20,775 nt of DNA from an uncultured Marvinbryantia sp. (GTDB lineage Bacteria > Bacillota > Clostridia > Lachnospirales > Lachnospiraceae): NCBI GenBank assembly GCA_934394985.1, contig CAKRRF010000040.1, positions 1 to 20,775 on the forward strand, read 5' to 3'. Within the stretch, counting starts at the first letter, position 1; every line of letters begins with the position of its first letter. A program made the position numbers and the translations under genes. The notes under the pieces are model-generated. The model was given only the letters and a program-made list of their open reading frames with translations, was not told the origin of the DNA and searched no databases. Shown piece by piece: positions 8,504 to 15,481 of the stretch.

Positions 8504-9112
8504 ATGTTAGGAAAAACACATGCGGTAATCGGAGTGACAGCAGGACTACTGGTGATGCAGCCGAAGAATATGACAGAATTAGTAGTAGGGGCAGCCGGAG
8601 CTCTGATTGGTGCAGTGATCAGTGATATTGATGTGGGGACTTCTGGATCGCACCGGGATGCCAATAAAATGATTGCGCTTATGGTATCTGCCGTAGTGGC
8701 AGTGGGAGTGGCAGATCATATCTGGCAGATCGGTATTTACCGCCGCATGATACAGCATGTGAGTCTTGTGCGGATCTGGCTGTCTGTTCAGGCATTTCTG
8801 ACTATCTGTGCCTTTGGTATGAAAAGCCGGCATCGCACATTCATGCATTCTTTTCTGGCACTGATCTTACTGACAGGATGTCTGTGGCTTTTTCTTCCGG
8901 TGGCAGCAGGTTATTTTGCAACAGGATTTGCCACGCATCTGGTGCTGGATTTTTTTAATAAAAAAGGAGAACGAATATTTTTTCCGGCCAAAAAGTTTTT
9001 CGGAATACGAATGCTGTCCTCTTCGGGACTGATCAATGACGTCATGTTTGGAACAGGATTTGTGGCAGCCGTCAGGGTGATCTGGATGTTTGTGAAAAGA
9101 ATCTGTCTGTGA
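8504..9112 (+). CDS. YdjM/DUF457-type membrane-bound metal-dependent hydrolase
   Basis: This is a small integral membrane protein of the YdjM/DUF457 family, whose members are annotated as predicted metal-dependent hydrolases, often of unknown substrate. The metal-ligand motifs are all visible: GKTHA (His6), DID (41-43), HRTFMHS (110-116) and ATHLVLDFF (His145, Asp149). About four hydrophobic segments surround them. The 202-residue length fits the family. AAAAGGGG lies a few bases before the ATG at 8504, supporting the start. It ends just before a strong hairpin terminator, so it is the last gene of the left-hand run. Whether it is functionally tied to the hybrid kinase 45 bases upstream is not known. 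Confidence 0.85.
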   Translation: MLGKTHAVIGVTAGLLVMQPKNMTELVVGAAGALIGAVISDIDVGTSGSHRDANKMIALMVSAVVAVGVADHIWQIGIYRRMIQHVSLVRIWLSVQAFLTICAFGMKSRHRTFMHSFLALILLTGCLWLFLPVAAGYFATGFATHLVLDFFNKKGERIFFPAKKFFGIRMLSSSGLINDVMFGTGFVAAVRVIWMFVKRICL

Positions 9113-9134
9113 ATTAAAATGTAAAAAAAATATA

Positions 9135-9180
9135 AACACCGTTTATTTATTTGACAGGATAAATGAACGGTGTTATTATT
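9135..9180 (+). terminator. Long hairpin terminator closing the left gene run
   Basis: A 16-bp inverted repeat pairs AACACCGTTTATTTAT (9135-9150) with 9159-9174, with one G-U pair and an 8-base loop. An A-run precedes it and a T-rich stretch follows. It lies 22 bases after the stop codon of the metal-dependent hydrolase gene. The A-run means that it could also work on the opposite strand. Confidence 0.8.
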
Positions 9181-9198
9181 TGTCTCATGCTATTCATC

Positions 9199-9363
9199 GC
9201 TGCAGCGAAAGCGGCAAGAGCGATTCTTACAGATAATAAAATACTGATTCTGGTGATGAGGGATGGAGATATTGTAGAACATGGAAATCACGAAGAACTG
9301 TTAAAGGCGAATGGTTTTTATGCCAATCTGTATAACTCACAGTTTGAAGATGTGGTTGCATAA
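9199..9363 (+). pseudogene. Remnant of an ABC exporter ATP-binding domain with internal deletion
   Basis: This fragment of about 55 codons is recognisable as the C-terminus of an ABC exporter (MsbA/LmrA-like) ATPase. It keeps ARAILTDNKILIL, the segment that runs into Walker B, then goes straight to VMRDGDIVEHGNHEEL and GFYANLYNSQFE, the exporter C-terminus. The roughly 50 codons that normally lie between them (DEATSS Walker B, D-loop and H-loop) are missing. Similar LIL codons on each side of the join at about 9241-9252 suggest deletion by short homology. The N-terminal membrane domain, Walker A and signature are also absent. The only upstream ATG in frame (9163) lies in the right arm of the preceding terminator and has no ribosome site, so this is not a working gene. 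Confidence 0.8.
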
Positions 9364-9371
9364 GAGAAAAT

Positions 9372-9404
9372 AAAAAGGATACTGCGTTTGGCGGTATCTT
9401 TTTT
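9372..9404 (+). terminator. Rho-independent terminator of the vanished ABC gene
   Basis: GATACTGC (9378-9385) pairs with GCGGTATC (9391-9398), with one G-U pair and a 5-base loop, followed by six T. A flanking A-run can pair with the T-run. It is a well-preserved terminator directly after the stop of the ABC remnant. Confidence 0.85.
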
Positions 9405-9420
9405 ATTTGCAGACAGATGA

Positions 9421-9449
9421 TTGAAAGAAATGATATTTAAAGTTAAAAT
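9421..9449 (+). promoter_or_regulatory. Promoter of sbcDC
   Basis: TTGAAA (9421-9426) and TAAAAT (9444-9449) are separated by exactly 17 bases, between the upstream terminator and sbcD. Transcription should begin near 9456. This rules out the upstream in-frame TTG at 9421 as the sbcD start codon. Confidence 0.7.
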
Positions 9450-9483
9450 GAAAATTAGAAGAGAAGAAAGGAACACTGTGAAA

Positions 9484-10638
9484 ATGAAATTTTTTCATCT
9501 GTCAGATTTACATATAGGTATAAAATTATACAACAGAGATCTTTTAGAGGATCAGAAATATGTTTTGCAACAGATCGTGGAGTATGCAAAAGCAGAAAAG
9601 CCGGATGCCGTGATCATTGCCGGAGATATTTATGACAAAGCCATTCCTTCTGTGGAAGCAGTAGGAGTTTTTGACTGGTTTGTGCGATCCCTGCGAAATG
9701 AGGTGCCGGATACAGCGCTTATGATGATCAGTGGAAATCATGACAGTGCGCCAAGAGTAAATCTTTACCGGAGCGTTCTGGAGGAACAGCATATGTATAT
9801 GGTGGGAATGCCACCGCAGAAGCCGGATGAATACATGGAAAAAGTAACACTGGAAGATGGATGGGGAAAGGTGAATTTTTATTTACTGCCTTTCGTAAAA
9901 CCGTCGATGGTAAAGCAGATTGTGGGAACAGACGAAAACGGAAATCTGCTGTCGTATCAGGAGACGTTGAAGCGTATGACGGAACGGGAACAGATAAATG
10001 GACAGGAAAGAAATGTCTGTGTCAGTCATCAGTTTTATCTGCCGGCAGGGGCAGATGCGGATCAGATACAGCGGATGGATTCGGAGATCTGTACAGTTGG
10101 AAATATTGATCAGGTGAGTGCGGGAGTACTGAAACAATTTGATTACAGTGCACTGGGACATATTCATAAACCGATGAAGGTCGGTGAGGAATATATACGG
10201 TATTGCGGTACACCAATGCAATATTCTGTCAGCGAGGCCGGTCAGGCAAAGAGTGTTCTGATGGTAGAACTGAAGGAAAAAGGAGACTGTTGTATGACAT
10301 CACTTCCACTAAATGCGCTTCACGAAGTGCGGATAATCAAAGGAGAGTTGCAGGAAGTTTTGCAGCAGGGCTGCAGTGACTATGTATCTGTCATACTGAC
10401 CGATCAGAAAGATCTGGATGTCTGTGATATGCAGGATCGCCTGTATGCGCTATTTCCAAATCTACTAGAGATACGCAGAGAAGTGGCAGGCAGACCGGAT
10501 TATGAAATGGCAGCTTCGCGGATGGATATAACTATGGATCCGTTTCAGCTGTGCTGCTCTTTCCTCAGAGATCTGGATGAAGAAGAACAGCAATTATTGA
10601 AAAAAGTGATTGGAGAAGTACAGGAGGAACAGATATGA
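9484..10638 (+). CDS. sbcD: Exonuclease subunit SbcD (Mre11-type nuclease)
   Basis: This is the nuclease subunit of the SbcCD complex, which trims DNA hairpins and double-strand ends in the cytoplasm and is the bacterial counterpart of Mre11-Rad50. The calcineurin-like metal site is complete: SDLHIG (Asp8, His10), AGDIYD (about 46-51), SGNHDS (about 83-88) and GHIHKP (about 225). The 384-residue length is normal. The frame is open further upstream to 9421, but that stretch overlaps the promoter and does not resemble SbcD. ATG 9484 gives the typical MKFFHLSDLH start. GTG 9478 is an alternative, with AGAAAGGA at 9465-9472 better spaced for it. The stop overlaps the sbcC start by 4 bases (ATGA at 10635), indicating translational coupling. 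Confidence 0.93.
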   Translation: MKFFHLSDLHIGIKLYNRDLLEDQKYVLQQIVEYAKAEKPDAVIIAGDIYDKAIPSVEAVGVFDWFVRSLRNEVPDTALMMISGNHDSAPRVNLYRSVLEEQHMYMVGMPPQKPDEYMEKVTLEDGWGKVNFYLLPFVKPSMVKQIVGTDENGNLLSYQETLKRMTEREQINGQERNVCVSHQFYLPAGADADQIQRMDSEICTVGNIDQVSAGVLKQFDYSALGHIHKPMKVGEEYIRYCGTPMQYSVSEAGQAKSVLMVELKEKGDCCMTSLPLNALHEVRIIKGELQEVLQQGCSDYVSVILTDQKDLDVCDMQDRLYALFPNLLEIRREVAGRPDYEMAASRMDITMDPFQLCCSFLRDLDEEEQQLLKKVIGEVQEEQI

Positions 10639-13600
10639 GACCGGTAAAACTTACCATGCAGGCTTTTGGTTCCTATGGAAAAAAAACAGAGATCGATTTT
10701 TCCGGGCTGCATCAGAATCTGTTTCTGATTACCGGAGATACAGGAGCCGGAAAAACCACAATTTTTGATGCGATTGTTTTTGCGCTGTACGGTGAAGCAA
10801 GTTCCGGAAACAATAAGAAGGATGGCATGGAATTGCAGAGCCAGTATGGCAGTGAAAGTCTGGAGCCTTATGTGGAACTGGAATTTGAAGAAGCAGGAGA
10901 AACAGAAAAGGAGATTTATACAGTAAGACGAAGTCCGAGACATGTGAGACCGAAAAAAAGAGGAAACGGTACGATCGAAGTATCAGGAAGTGTGTCTCTG
11001 CTGATGCCTGACGGAAGCGAGTATCCTCAGAAAGAAGCAGATCATAAGCTGGAAGAACTGCTGGGACTGACAAAGGGGCAGTTTATGCAGGTAGCCATGA
11101 TTGCCCAGGGGGAATTTATGGAACTGCTTCGAGCAAAATCAGACGAAAAGAAGATGATTTTCCGGAAATTGTTTCAGACAGAGTTTTATCAGAGACTGAC
11201 AGAGAATCTGACCGGAAAAAGAAAAGAAAAGCAGGGAGAGATGGCAAGAATCCGAACCGTCTGTCAGACGGAGGCGGCACATATCAGTTTTCCGAAGGAA
11301 TATGGACGCAGCGCAGAACTGGAACAAAAAAAACACAAACTTTTGTCCGCAGAGCGTCTGGCGGTGACAGATCTGGAAAGTCTGTTGGAGGAACTGGAAA
11401 AGCTATGTATGACGCTGGGAGAACAACAGGAAGAATTGGAAAAGCTTCATGGTGAAATCGCAAAGAAGCGAGAGGCTGACAGTGAGGCTGTGATTCATGG
11501 AAAAAATCAGATACGATATTTTCAGCAGAAAGAAGCAGCGGAGAAAAAGCTGGAAGAATATCGGGCGGAAGAAATAAAACGGCAGAATATGGAAGGACTG
11601 ATCCGACAGATCCGGCAGGCCGGAGAAATCAGGGAGGTGTATCTGCAGTGGCAGGAGGCTGTGAAACGAAGAAGTGACACAGAACAGGCATTGCAGCGGC
11701 AAAAAGAACAGCTTCCTAAGGCGGAGACGGAGTGCAGACTGGCGCAGCATGAGGAAAAACGGGACGAAGCGGCATATCAGCAGGCGGTGGAGCAGGATAC
11801 CAGAATAGCGCAAGAAGTGGAAAAAGCACTGAATACATTAAAAAGACGTCGTCAGGAGATGGAACACGTAGAAGAAACAGAAAGGGAGATACAGCAGCTG
11901 GAAAAATGCCAGCAGGAAATATTGCTGAAGCTGGAAGAACTGGATAAACAGTATCAGGCATGGAAAAAAGAAGAGGAATCCTTTCAGAATTTGGAGATGC
12001 AGGCAGCATTGTGGAGTGTGCAGTCAGAAGAGGCAGCATCGCTGACGGAAGAACTGAAAAAAAACAGTCTGCTTGAGAAGCAATGGGAAAAAACTCTGAA
12101 GGATATGGAGAAAACCAGAAAGATTTATGAAAAGAATAAACAGGAGTTTTTATCTCGAAACAGTGAGTATCTGGAACAGCAGACGGCATTTCTGGATGCA
12201 CAGGCCGGGCTTCTGGCCAGGGAAAAGCTAAAGCCGGGACAGCCCTGTCCGGTGTGTGGCTCTTTATCGCATCCGATGCCATGTACAGATCAGGACAGTC
12301 AAGATGTGCTCACCAGAGAAGAATTAAATCTGCTGCGGGAAGAAGTGCAGCAGCTGCAGAAGAAACAGGAAGAAAGTGCCAGCAGGGCAGAGGTATTAAA
12401 ACATCTGTCAGAAGAAAAAGAGCAGGTACTGATGCAGGAACGAAGAAACCTGTGGAATCGGATAAGAAAAAATGCAGATCATCTGCCGGAGGAGCCGGAT
12501 TGGGAAAACGCAGAAGCAGCAGTGAGAGACTGGAAGGAAGAACTAAAAAAACAGGGTATGGTGTTACAGAAACAGCAGGAGATGTGGAAGAAACAAAAGC
12601 TGGCTTCTGAAGAAAATCAGAAACAGAAGCAGGAAACGGAAGAAAAACTGGTGCAGATAAAGGAAAGTCTGGCAGGCAAAAGTATACAGCTGGAAGGGTG
12701 TCGTGTAAGACTGGAAGAATGGAAGCCAGATGGCAGCTATCAGACAGAGGAAGAGGCACAAAAAGCACGGGAATGTTCGGCAATACTGAGAAAAGAAAAG
12801 GAGGAAGTATTCCGAAAGGCCGGCAAAAGAGCAAGGGAAGCAGAAAGCAGACAAAAGCAGATGCAGATTCTTGTAGAGCAATATGAACAGGAATTGCCTA
12901 AAAACAGGAGTGATGAGCAGAAAAAAACAGAAAGGTATGAAAAACTGCTGACTGCATATCAGACTGACGAGGCGAAATGGAAACAGATCACGGAACAGTA
13001 CACTGACGCAGAAGCTGAGGAAATGCAAAAACAGCTGAACAATGTAAGAGAAGCAATAGCAGCGGCAAAGCAGATGAAAGAAGCAGCGGAAAGAGAGATT
13101 GGTCAGATGAAAATGCCGGATTTGGAATGGCTGGAAGAACAGAAGAGAGCTTCAGAAGAACAGCTGAGCAGAATCCAGGAAAAGCTGATGGCATGCAGTA
13201 CGCTGTATCAGACGAATCAGAAGGCTCTGGAAAAACTCAGAGAGAATCTGGAAAGCAGAAGCAGGGTGATGGAGGAATTTGAAAGGATAGATCATTTGTA
13301 TCAGTTGCTTTCTGGAAATGTGACAGGTGCAAGAATGGACATAGAAACATTTGTCCAAAGGTATTATCTGGAGCATATATTGATTGCTGCCAACCAGCGT
13401 TTTGCCGAAATGTCAGGTGGACAGTATGAATTGCGTATGTATCGGTTGGATAAGGCAGGAGAAGGAAAAAATCGCGGACTAGATCTGATGGTGTATTCTA
13501 CGATTACCGGAAAAGAACGGGAAATAAGAACACTTTCCGGAGGAGAATCCTTTATGGCTGCACTGGCACTTGCACTTGGCATGGCTGATCAGATTCAGCA

Positions 13601-13826
13601 AAGCTGTGCAGCTATTCACCTGGATATGATGTTTATCGATGAGGGGTTTGGCTCTCTGGATGAACACTCCAGAAATCAGGCGGTGAAAGTATTAAAGCGA
13701 ATGGCAGGCGGATCGAAAATGATTGGTATGATCTCTCATGTGACAGAGCTGAAACAGGAAATAGAAGAACAACTGGTAATAAGTAAAGATCAAAACGGAA
13801 GCTGTGCAGTCTGGACCGGGCGATAA
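10635..13826 (+). CDS. sbcC: Exonuclease subunit SbcC (Rad50-type SMC ATPase)
   Basis: This is the ATPase and tethering subunit of SbcCD. The N-terminal half-site has Walker A GDTGAGKTT (about residues 34-42) and a conserved GQFMQVAMIAQGEF (about 149-162). Two long Gln/Glu/Lys-rich coiled-coil arms flank a zinc hook CPVC (Cys538-Cys541), almost exactly midway through 1063 residues. The C-terminal half-site has the ABC signature TLSGGESF (about 965-972) and Walker B MMFIDEGFGSLD. The length and layout are normal. The heavy Glu/Lys/Gln use in the arms makes the DNA very purine-rich and explains the long antisense open frames opposite this gene. It overlaps sbcD by 4 bases and has AGGAGG about 6 bases before its ATG. 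Confidence 0.95.
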   Translation: MRPVKLTMQAFGSYGKKTEIDFSGLHQNLFLITGDTGAGKTTIFDAIVFALYGEASSGNNKKDGMELQSQYGSESLEPYVELEFEEAGETEKEIYTVRRSPRHVRPKKRGNGTIEVSGSVSLLMPDGSEYPQKEADHKLEELLGLTKGQFMQVAMIAQGEFMELLRAKSDEKKMIFRKLFQTEFYQRLTENLTGKRKEKQGEMARIRTVCQTEAAHISFPKEYGRSAELEQKKHKLLSAERLAVTDLESLLEELEKLCMTLGEQQEELEKLHGEIAKKREADSEAVIHGKNQIRYFQQKEAAEKKLEEYRAEEIKRQNMEGLIRQIRQAGEIREVYLQWQEAVKRRSDTEQALQRQKEQLPKAETECRLAQHEEKRDEAAYQQAVEQDTRIAQEVEKALNTLKRRRQEMEHVEETEREIQQLEKCQQEILLKLEELDKQYQAWKKEEESFQNLEMQAALWSVQSEEAASLTEELKKNSLLEKQWEKTLKDMEKTRKIYEKNKQEFLSRNSEYLEQQTAFLDAQAGLLAREKLKPGQPCPVCGSLSHPMPCTDQDSQDVLTREELNLLREEVQQLQKKQEESASRAEVLKHLSEEKEQVLMQERRNLWNRIRKNADHLPEEPDWENAEAAVRDWKEELKKQGMVLQKQQEMWKKQKLASEENQKQKQETEEKLVQIKESLAGKSIQLEGCRVRLEEWKPDGSYQTEEEAQKARECSAILRKEKEEVFRKAGKRAREAESRQKQMQILVEQYEQELPKNRSDEQKKTERYEKLLTAYQTDEAKWKQITEQYTDAEAEEMQKQLNNVREAIAAAKQMKEAAEREIGQMKMPDLEWLEEQKRASEEQLSRIQEKLMACSTLYQTNQKALEKLRENLESRSRVMEEFERIDHLYQLLSGNVTGARMDIETFVQRYYLEHILIAANQRFAEMSGGQYELRMYRLDKAGEGKNRGLDLMVYSTITGKEREIRTLSGGESFMAALALALGMADQIQQSCAAIHLDMMFIDEGFGSLDEHSRNQAVKVLKRMAGGSKMIGMISHVTELKQEIEEQLVISKDQNGSCAVWTGR

Positions 13827-13860
13827 ACCTGAAAATATATTGTAGTAGAAAAAAGAATGG

Positions 13861-13891
13861 TGCATGTCCCTGGATTTTTCAGAGACATGCA
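13861..13891. terminator. Hairpin after sbcC, possible terminator lacking a T-run
   Basis: TGCATGTCCCT (13861-13871) pairs with AGAGACATGCA (13881-13891), with one mismatch and a short T-rich loop. It lies 34 bases after the sbcC stop, where a terminator is expected. The following sequence is not a clear T-run, so it may instead be an RNA-stabilising hairpin or part of the segment that follows. Confidence 0.4.
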
Positions 13892-13993
13892 TCTCAATTT
13901 ACGCAAGCAACGAGCCAAAGTCCGTGCTTGCACGAGACCTTGGCGACTGCTGCGATAACTTGAGAAACTCGCGGGTGTGTTTCTTGTAGTCAA
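13892..13993. other. Compositionally distinct segment, possible dispersed repeat or gene relic
   Basis: This stretch of about 100 bases is clearly richer in G+C than the AT-rich bases just after it, and its sequence style is unlike its neighbours. It has a perfect 7-bp stem, GCAAGCA (13903-13909) with TGCTTGC (13925-13931). Both strands are open. On + a 41-residue frame runs from ATG 13864 to TAG 13989 without a ribosome site. On - a frame ends in TDFGSLLA before TAA at 13901-13899 and reads back past 13993 with no start. I do not recognise either product. It could be the tail of a lost gene, a small mobile repeat or a structured RNA. Confidence 0.3.
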
Positions 13994-14032
13994 CAGAATA
14001 GTCTGAATATTTTAAAATAATAAATAAAAAAG

Positions 14033-14061
14033 TTGACAACTATATAGATATGTGTTATTAT
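14033..14061 (+). promoter_or_regulatory. Near-consensus promoter with possible operator
   Basis: TTGACA (14033-14038) and TATTAT (14056-14061) are 17 bases apart, with TG one base upstream of the -10 (extended -10). Transcription should start near 14068. A dyad, TGTTAT and ATAACA around a 7-base spacer, straddles the -10 box and could be an operator. No conventional gene follows for about 570 bases. Confidence 0.75.
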
Positions 14062-14110
14062 ACAGATAACAAAACAAGAGAGAGAAAATAAAGACTCTAA
14101 CATAGAAAAT

Positions 14111-14420
14111 AAAAAGAAAGAGGTGTTACCATTGGGAAAGTAGAATAAAAAGATTGATAATCTCTTAGGAGTTCATATAGATGATACTATAAAAAGAAGA
14201 TGATCAGAATGAAAGAAAGAGCTCCATAGTAAAAGAAAAAGAGAGATATAGTCCAATGGCTTAAGAACATTCCAGATTCCAAAGGAAAAAGAAAAGAAAG
14301 AGGTACACTCCAATGAGATGAGAAGTTTATCCCAGAAGAATAAAAAATAAGAGGTACAGTCCAATGGAATAGGAAATGTATAGAGTTACAAAATAAAAAC
14401 AGGAGGTACGGTCCGAAGAA
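14111..14420 (+). repeat. Array of degenerate repeats, each with SD-like motif and tiny ORF
   Basis: The best-matching units share an A-rich linker, then GAGGTACAGTCCAATGG or a variant. The shared motif occurs at 14251-14259, 14308-14316, 14359-14367 and 14411-14419 (spacing 57, 51, 52), and weaker copies lie upstream. Several units form tiny ORFs: TTG-Gly-Lys-stop (14132-14143), Met-Ile-Leu-stop (14181-14192), Met-Ala-TAA (14256-14264), Met-Arg-TGA (14313-14321) and Met-Glu-TAG (14364-14372). Four of them have a purine-rich SD-like motif about 9 bases before the ATG. An intervening frame, MIRMKERAP, runs 14200-14229. The last unit has a perfect AGGAGG (14401-14406) but has lost the ATG. The repeats are seen directly; translation is inference. 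Confidence 0.6.
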
Positions 14421-14466
14421 AACAGAACGCAGTACCGCATAATCCGAGAAAGTGAAGGTGTAGATA

Positions 14467-14490
14467 ATGAAGTTACTGGAATTTCATTAG
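14467..14490 (+). other. Seven-codon ORF (MKLLEFH) ending at a terminator stem, possible leader peptide
   Basis: ATG 14467 begins seven codons (MKLLEFH) and a TAG stop at 14488-14490. AAGGTG at 14454-14459 is spaced 7 bases from the ATG. The stop codon directly abuts the first base of the 13-bp terminator stem at 14491, so a ribosome paused at the last codons would cover the stem. This is the geometry of a translational attenuator, although no run of regulatory codons is seen. Confidence 0.4.
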
Positions 14491-14534
14491 AAGCCAGGTC
14501 GCAGAAATAAAAAATTGCGATCTGGCTTATTTTA
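14491..14534 (+). terminator. 13-bp hairpin terminator/attenuator upstream of the S51 gene
   Basis: AAGCCAGGTCGCA (14491-14503) pairs with TGCGATCTGGCTT (14516-14528), with one G-U pair and a 12-base A-rich loop. ATTTTA follows. The T-run is short, so termination may be partial. It lies about 100 bases before the next gene. Confidence 0.7.
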
Positions 14535-14576
14535 TGTCAGAAAAATTTTGGGGTAGCATAGAAAGAGAATAAGCGT

Positions 14577-14582
14577 TATAAT
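14577..14582 (+). promoter_or_regulatory. Possible -10 box for the S51 gene
   Basis: A perfect TATAAT lies 53 bases before the ATG at 14635. The hexamer 17 bases upstream (14554-14559) matches TTGACA poorly, and there is no extended -10, so this would be a weak or activator-dependent promoter. Confidence 0.35.
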
Positions 14583-14634
14583 GAAATGACACATTGATTG
14601 TTTGTTGCCTGAAGTGAAAAGTGAGGCGTAAAAA

Positions 14635-15372
14635 ATGGCATTATATCTGACAAGCAGCCCGACAGGAAGTTATCGGGGAGAAAAGAGTACATTTGAAGGG
14701 CTGGATCCATCTAATGGATTACTGGAAGAACTGCATAAGGACTGGAAGAAGAGTTCCAGATGTCTTCTGATCTGTGCAGATCCGAGAACATATGAACAGA
14801 ATGATCAGATGGGGGAATTTCTGGAAGACAGACTGATGAAGTCAGATCTGGATATCAGTTCTTTTACAGTGTGTGATTACCGTAATGTAGAAGCGGTGAT
14901 GCATAATCTGTCAGAATATGATTTTATTATTTTGGGCGGTGGCCATGTGCCTACGCAGAATCAGTTTTTTGAATTTATTCATTTGCGTCATCTGCTGCAT
15001 CAGTTTAAGGGATCGCTGATGGGGATCAGTGCAGGAACTATGAACTGTGCGGAGGAGGTATATGCACAGCCAGAGTTAGAGGGTGAGACAAAGGATCCGG
15101 GGTATCGCAGATTTATGGAAGGACTGGGACTTACCAATATACGTGTGATACCGCATTATCAGGTTATTCGAGAGGAACATCTGGATGGTAAAAGGATGAT
15201 AGAAGATATTGCCTGCGCAGACTGTGTGGGGAGAAGATTTTATGCATTGCCAGATGGAAGTTATATTTTGAAAAGAAATGGGGAAGAAGTATTACATGGA
15301 GAAGGATATCTGATCGAAAATAGCAGGATTAAAAAGATCTGTGAGAAAGATCAGATAAGAAAGCTCTTATAG
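14635..15372 (+). CDS. Peptidase S51/cyanophycinase-like, type 1 glutamine amidotransferase fold
   Basis: This is a 245-residue cytoplasmic protein of the S51 superfamily, which includes peptidase E (cleaving Asp-X dipeptides) and cyanophycinase. The nucleophile elbow is GISAGTMN, with Ser132. The upstream oxyanion region is ILGGGHVPTQN (about 99-109), and His174 in VIPHYQV is a candidate catalytic base. The length is close to peptidase E. A nucleophilic Ser rather than Cys supports a hydrolase, not a glutaminase. GTGAGG about 9 bases upstream supports the ATG. It sits downstream of the unusual minigene-like transcript and its terminator, and ends at a bidirectional terminator before hicB. 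The exact substrate cannot be deduced. Confidence 0.85.
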   Translation: MALYLTSSPTGSYRGEKSTFEGLDPSNGLLEELHKDWKKSSRCLLICADPRTYEQNDQMGEFLEDRLMKSDLDISSFTVCDYRNVEAVMHNLSEYDFIILGGGHVPTQNQFFEFIHLRHLLHQFKGSLMGISAGTMNCAEEVYAQPELEGETKDPGYRRFMEGLGLTNIRVIPHYQVIREEHLDGKRMIEDIACADCVGRRFYALPDGSYILKRNGEEVLHGEGYLIENSRIKKICEKDQIRKLL

Positions 15373-15403
15373 GGGAAAGAGAACAGCATAAAAATGAAAC
15401 GCA

Positions 15404-15457
15404 ATATAAAATGGAACAGACAGAGATGATGAAATCCTGATCTGTTCCATTTTGTAT
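15404..15457. terminator. Bidirectional terminator between convergent genes
   Basis: A perfect 13-bp stem pairs AAAATGGAACAGA (15408-15420) with TCTGTTCCATTTT (15441-15453) around a 20-base loop, and three or four more pairs extend it outward. The A-run on one side and T-run on the other let it serve both the S51 gene (+) and hicB (-). Confidence 0.8.
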
Positions 15458-15481
15458 ATTGGTCAATTTTGTGAGGCAGAT

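Larger units (their letters stand above)
14068..14534 (+). other. Predicted short transcript carrying the minigene-like array
   Basis: This is inferred from the strong promoter ending at 14061 and the terminator at 14491-14534. It is a roughly 465-base RNA with no ORF longer than about nine codons and very A-rich linkers. It could act as a small RNA, or as a leader for the peptidase S51 gene at 14635 when the terminator is read through. No known RNA family was recognised. Confidence 0.45.

Noticed and set aside
9163..9363. A 66-codon ORF as a real gene
   Set aside because: Its ATG lies within a terminator stem without a ribosome site, and the recognisable part is only a deleted ABC ATPase tail.
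9421..9483. Upstream N-terminal extension of sbcD
   Set aside because: It overlaps a good promoter (TTGAAA, 17 bases, TAAAAT) and does not resemble SbcD.
11403..13028. Long minus-strand open frames opposite sbcC
   Set aside because: They are shadows of the purine-rich coiled-coil coding sequence, with low-complexity Leu/Phe/Ser/Pro-rich translations.
14173..14364. Minus-strand 63-codon ORF across the array
   Set aside because: It is a Phe/Ser/Leu-rich translation of A-rich repeats without a ribosome site; the promoter and terminator are oriented the other way.
14111..14420. CRISPR array
   Set aside because: The repeats are degenerate, the spacing is uneven, the linkers are A-rich rather than unique spacers, and no cas gene is near.
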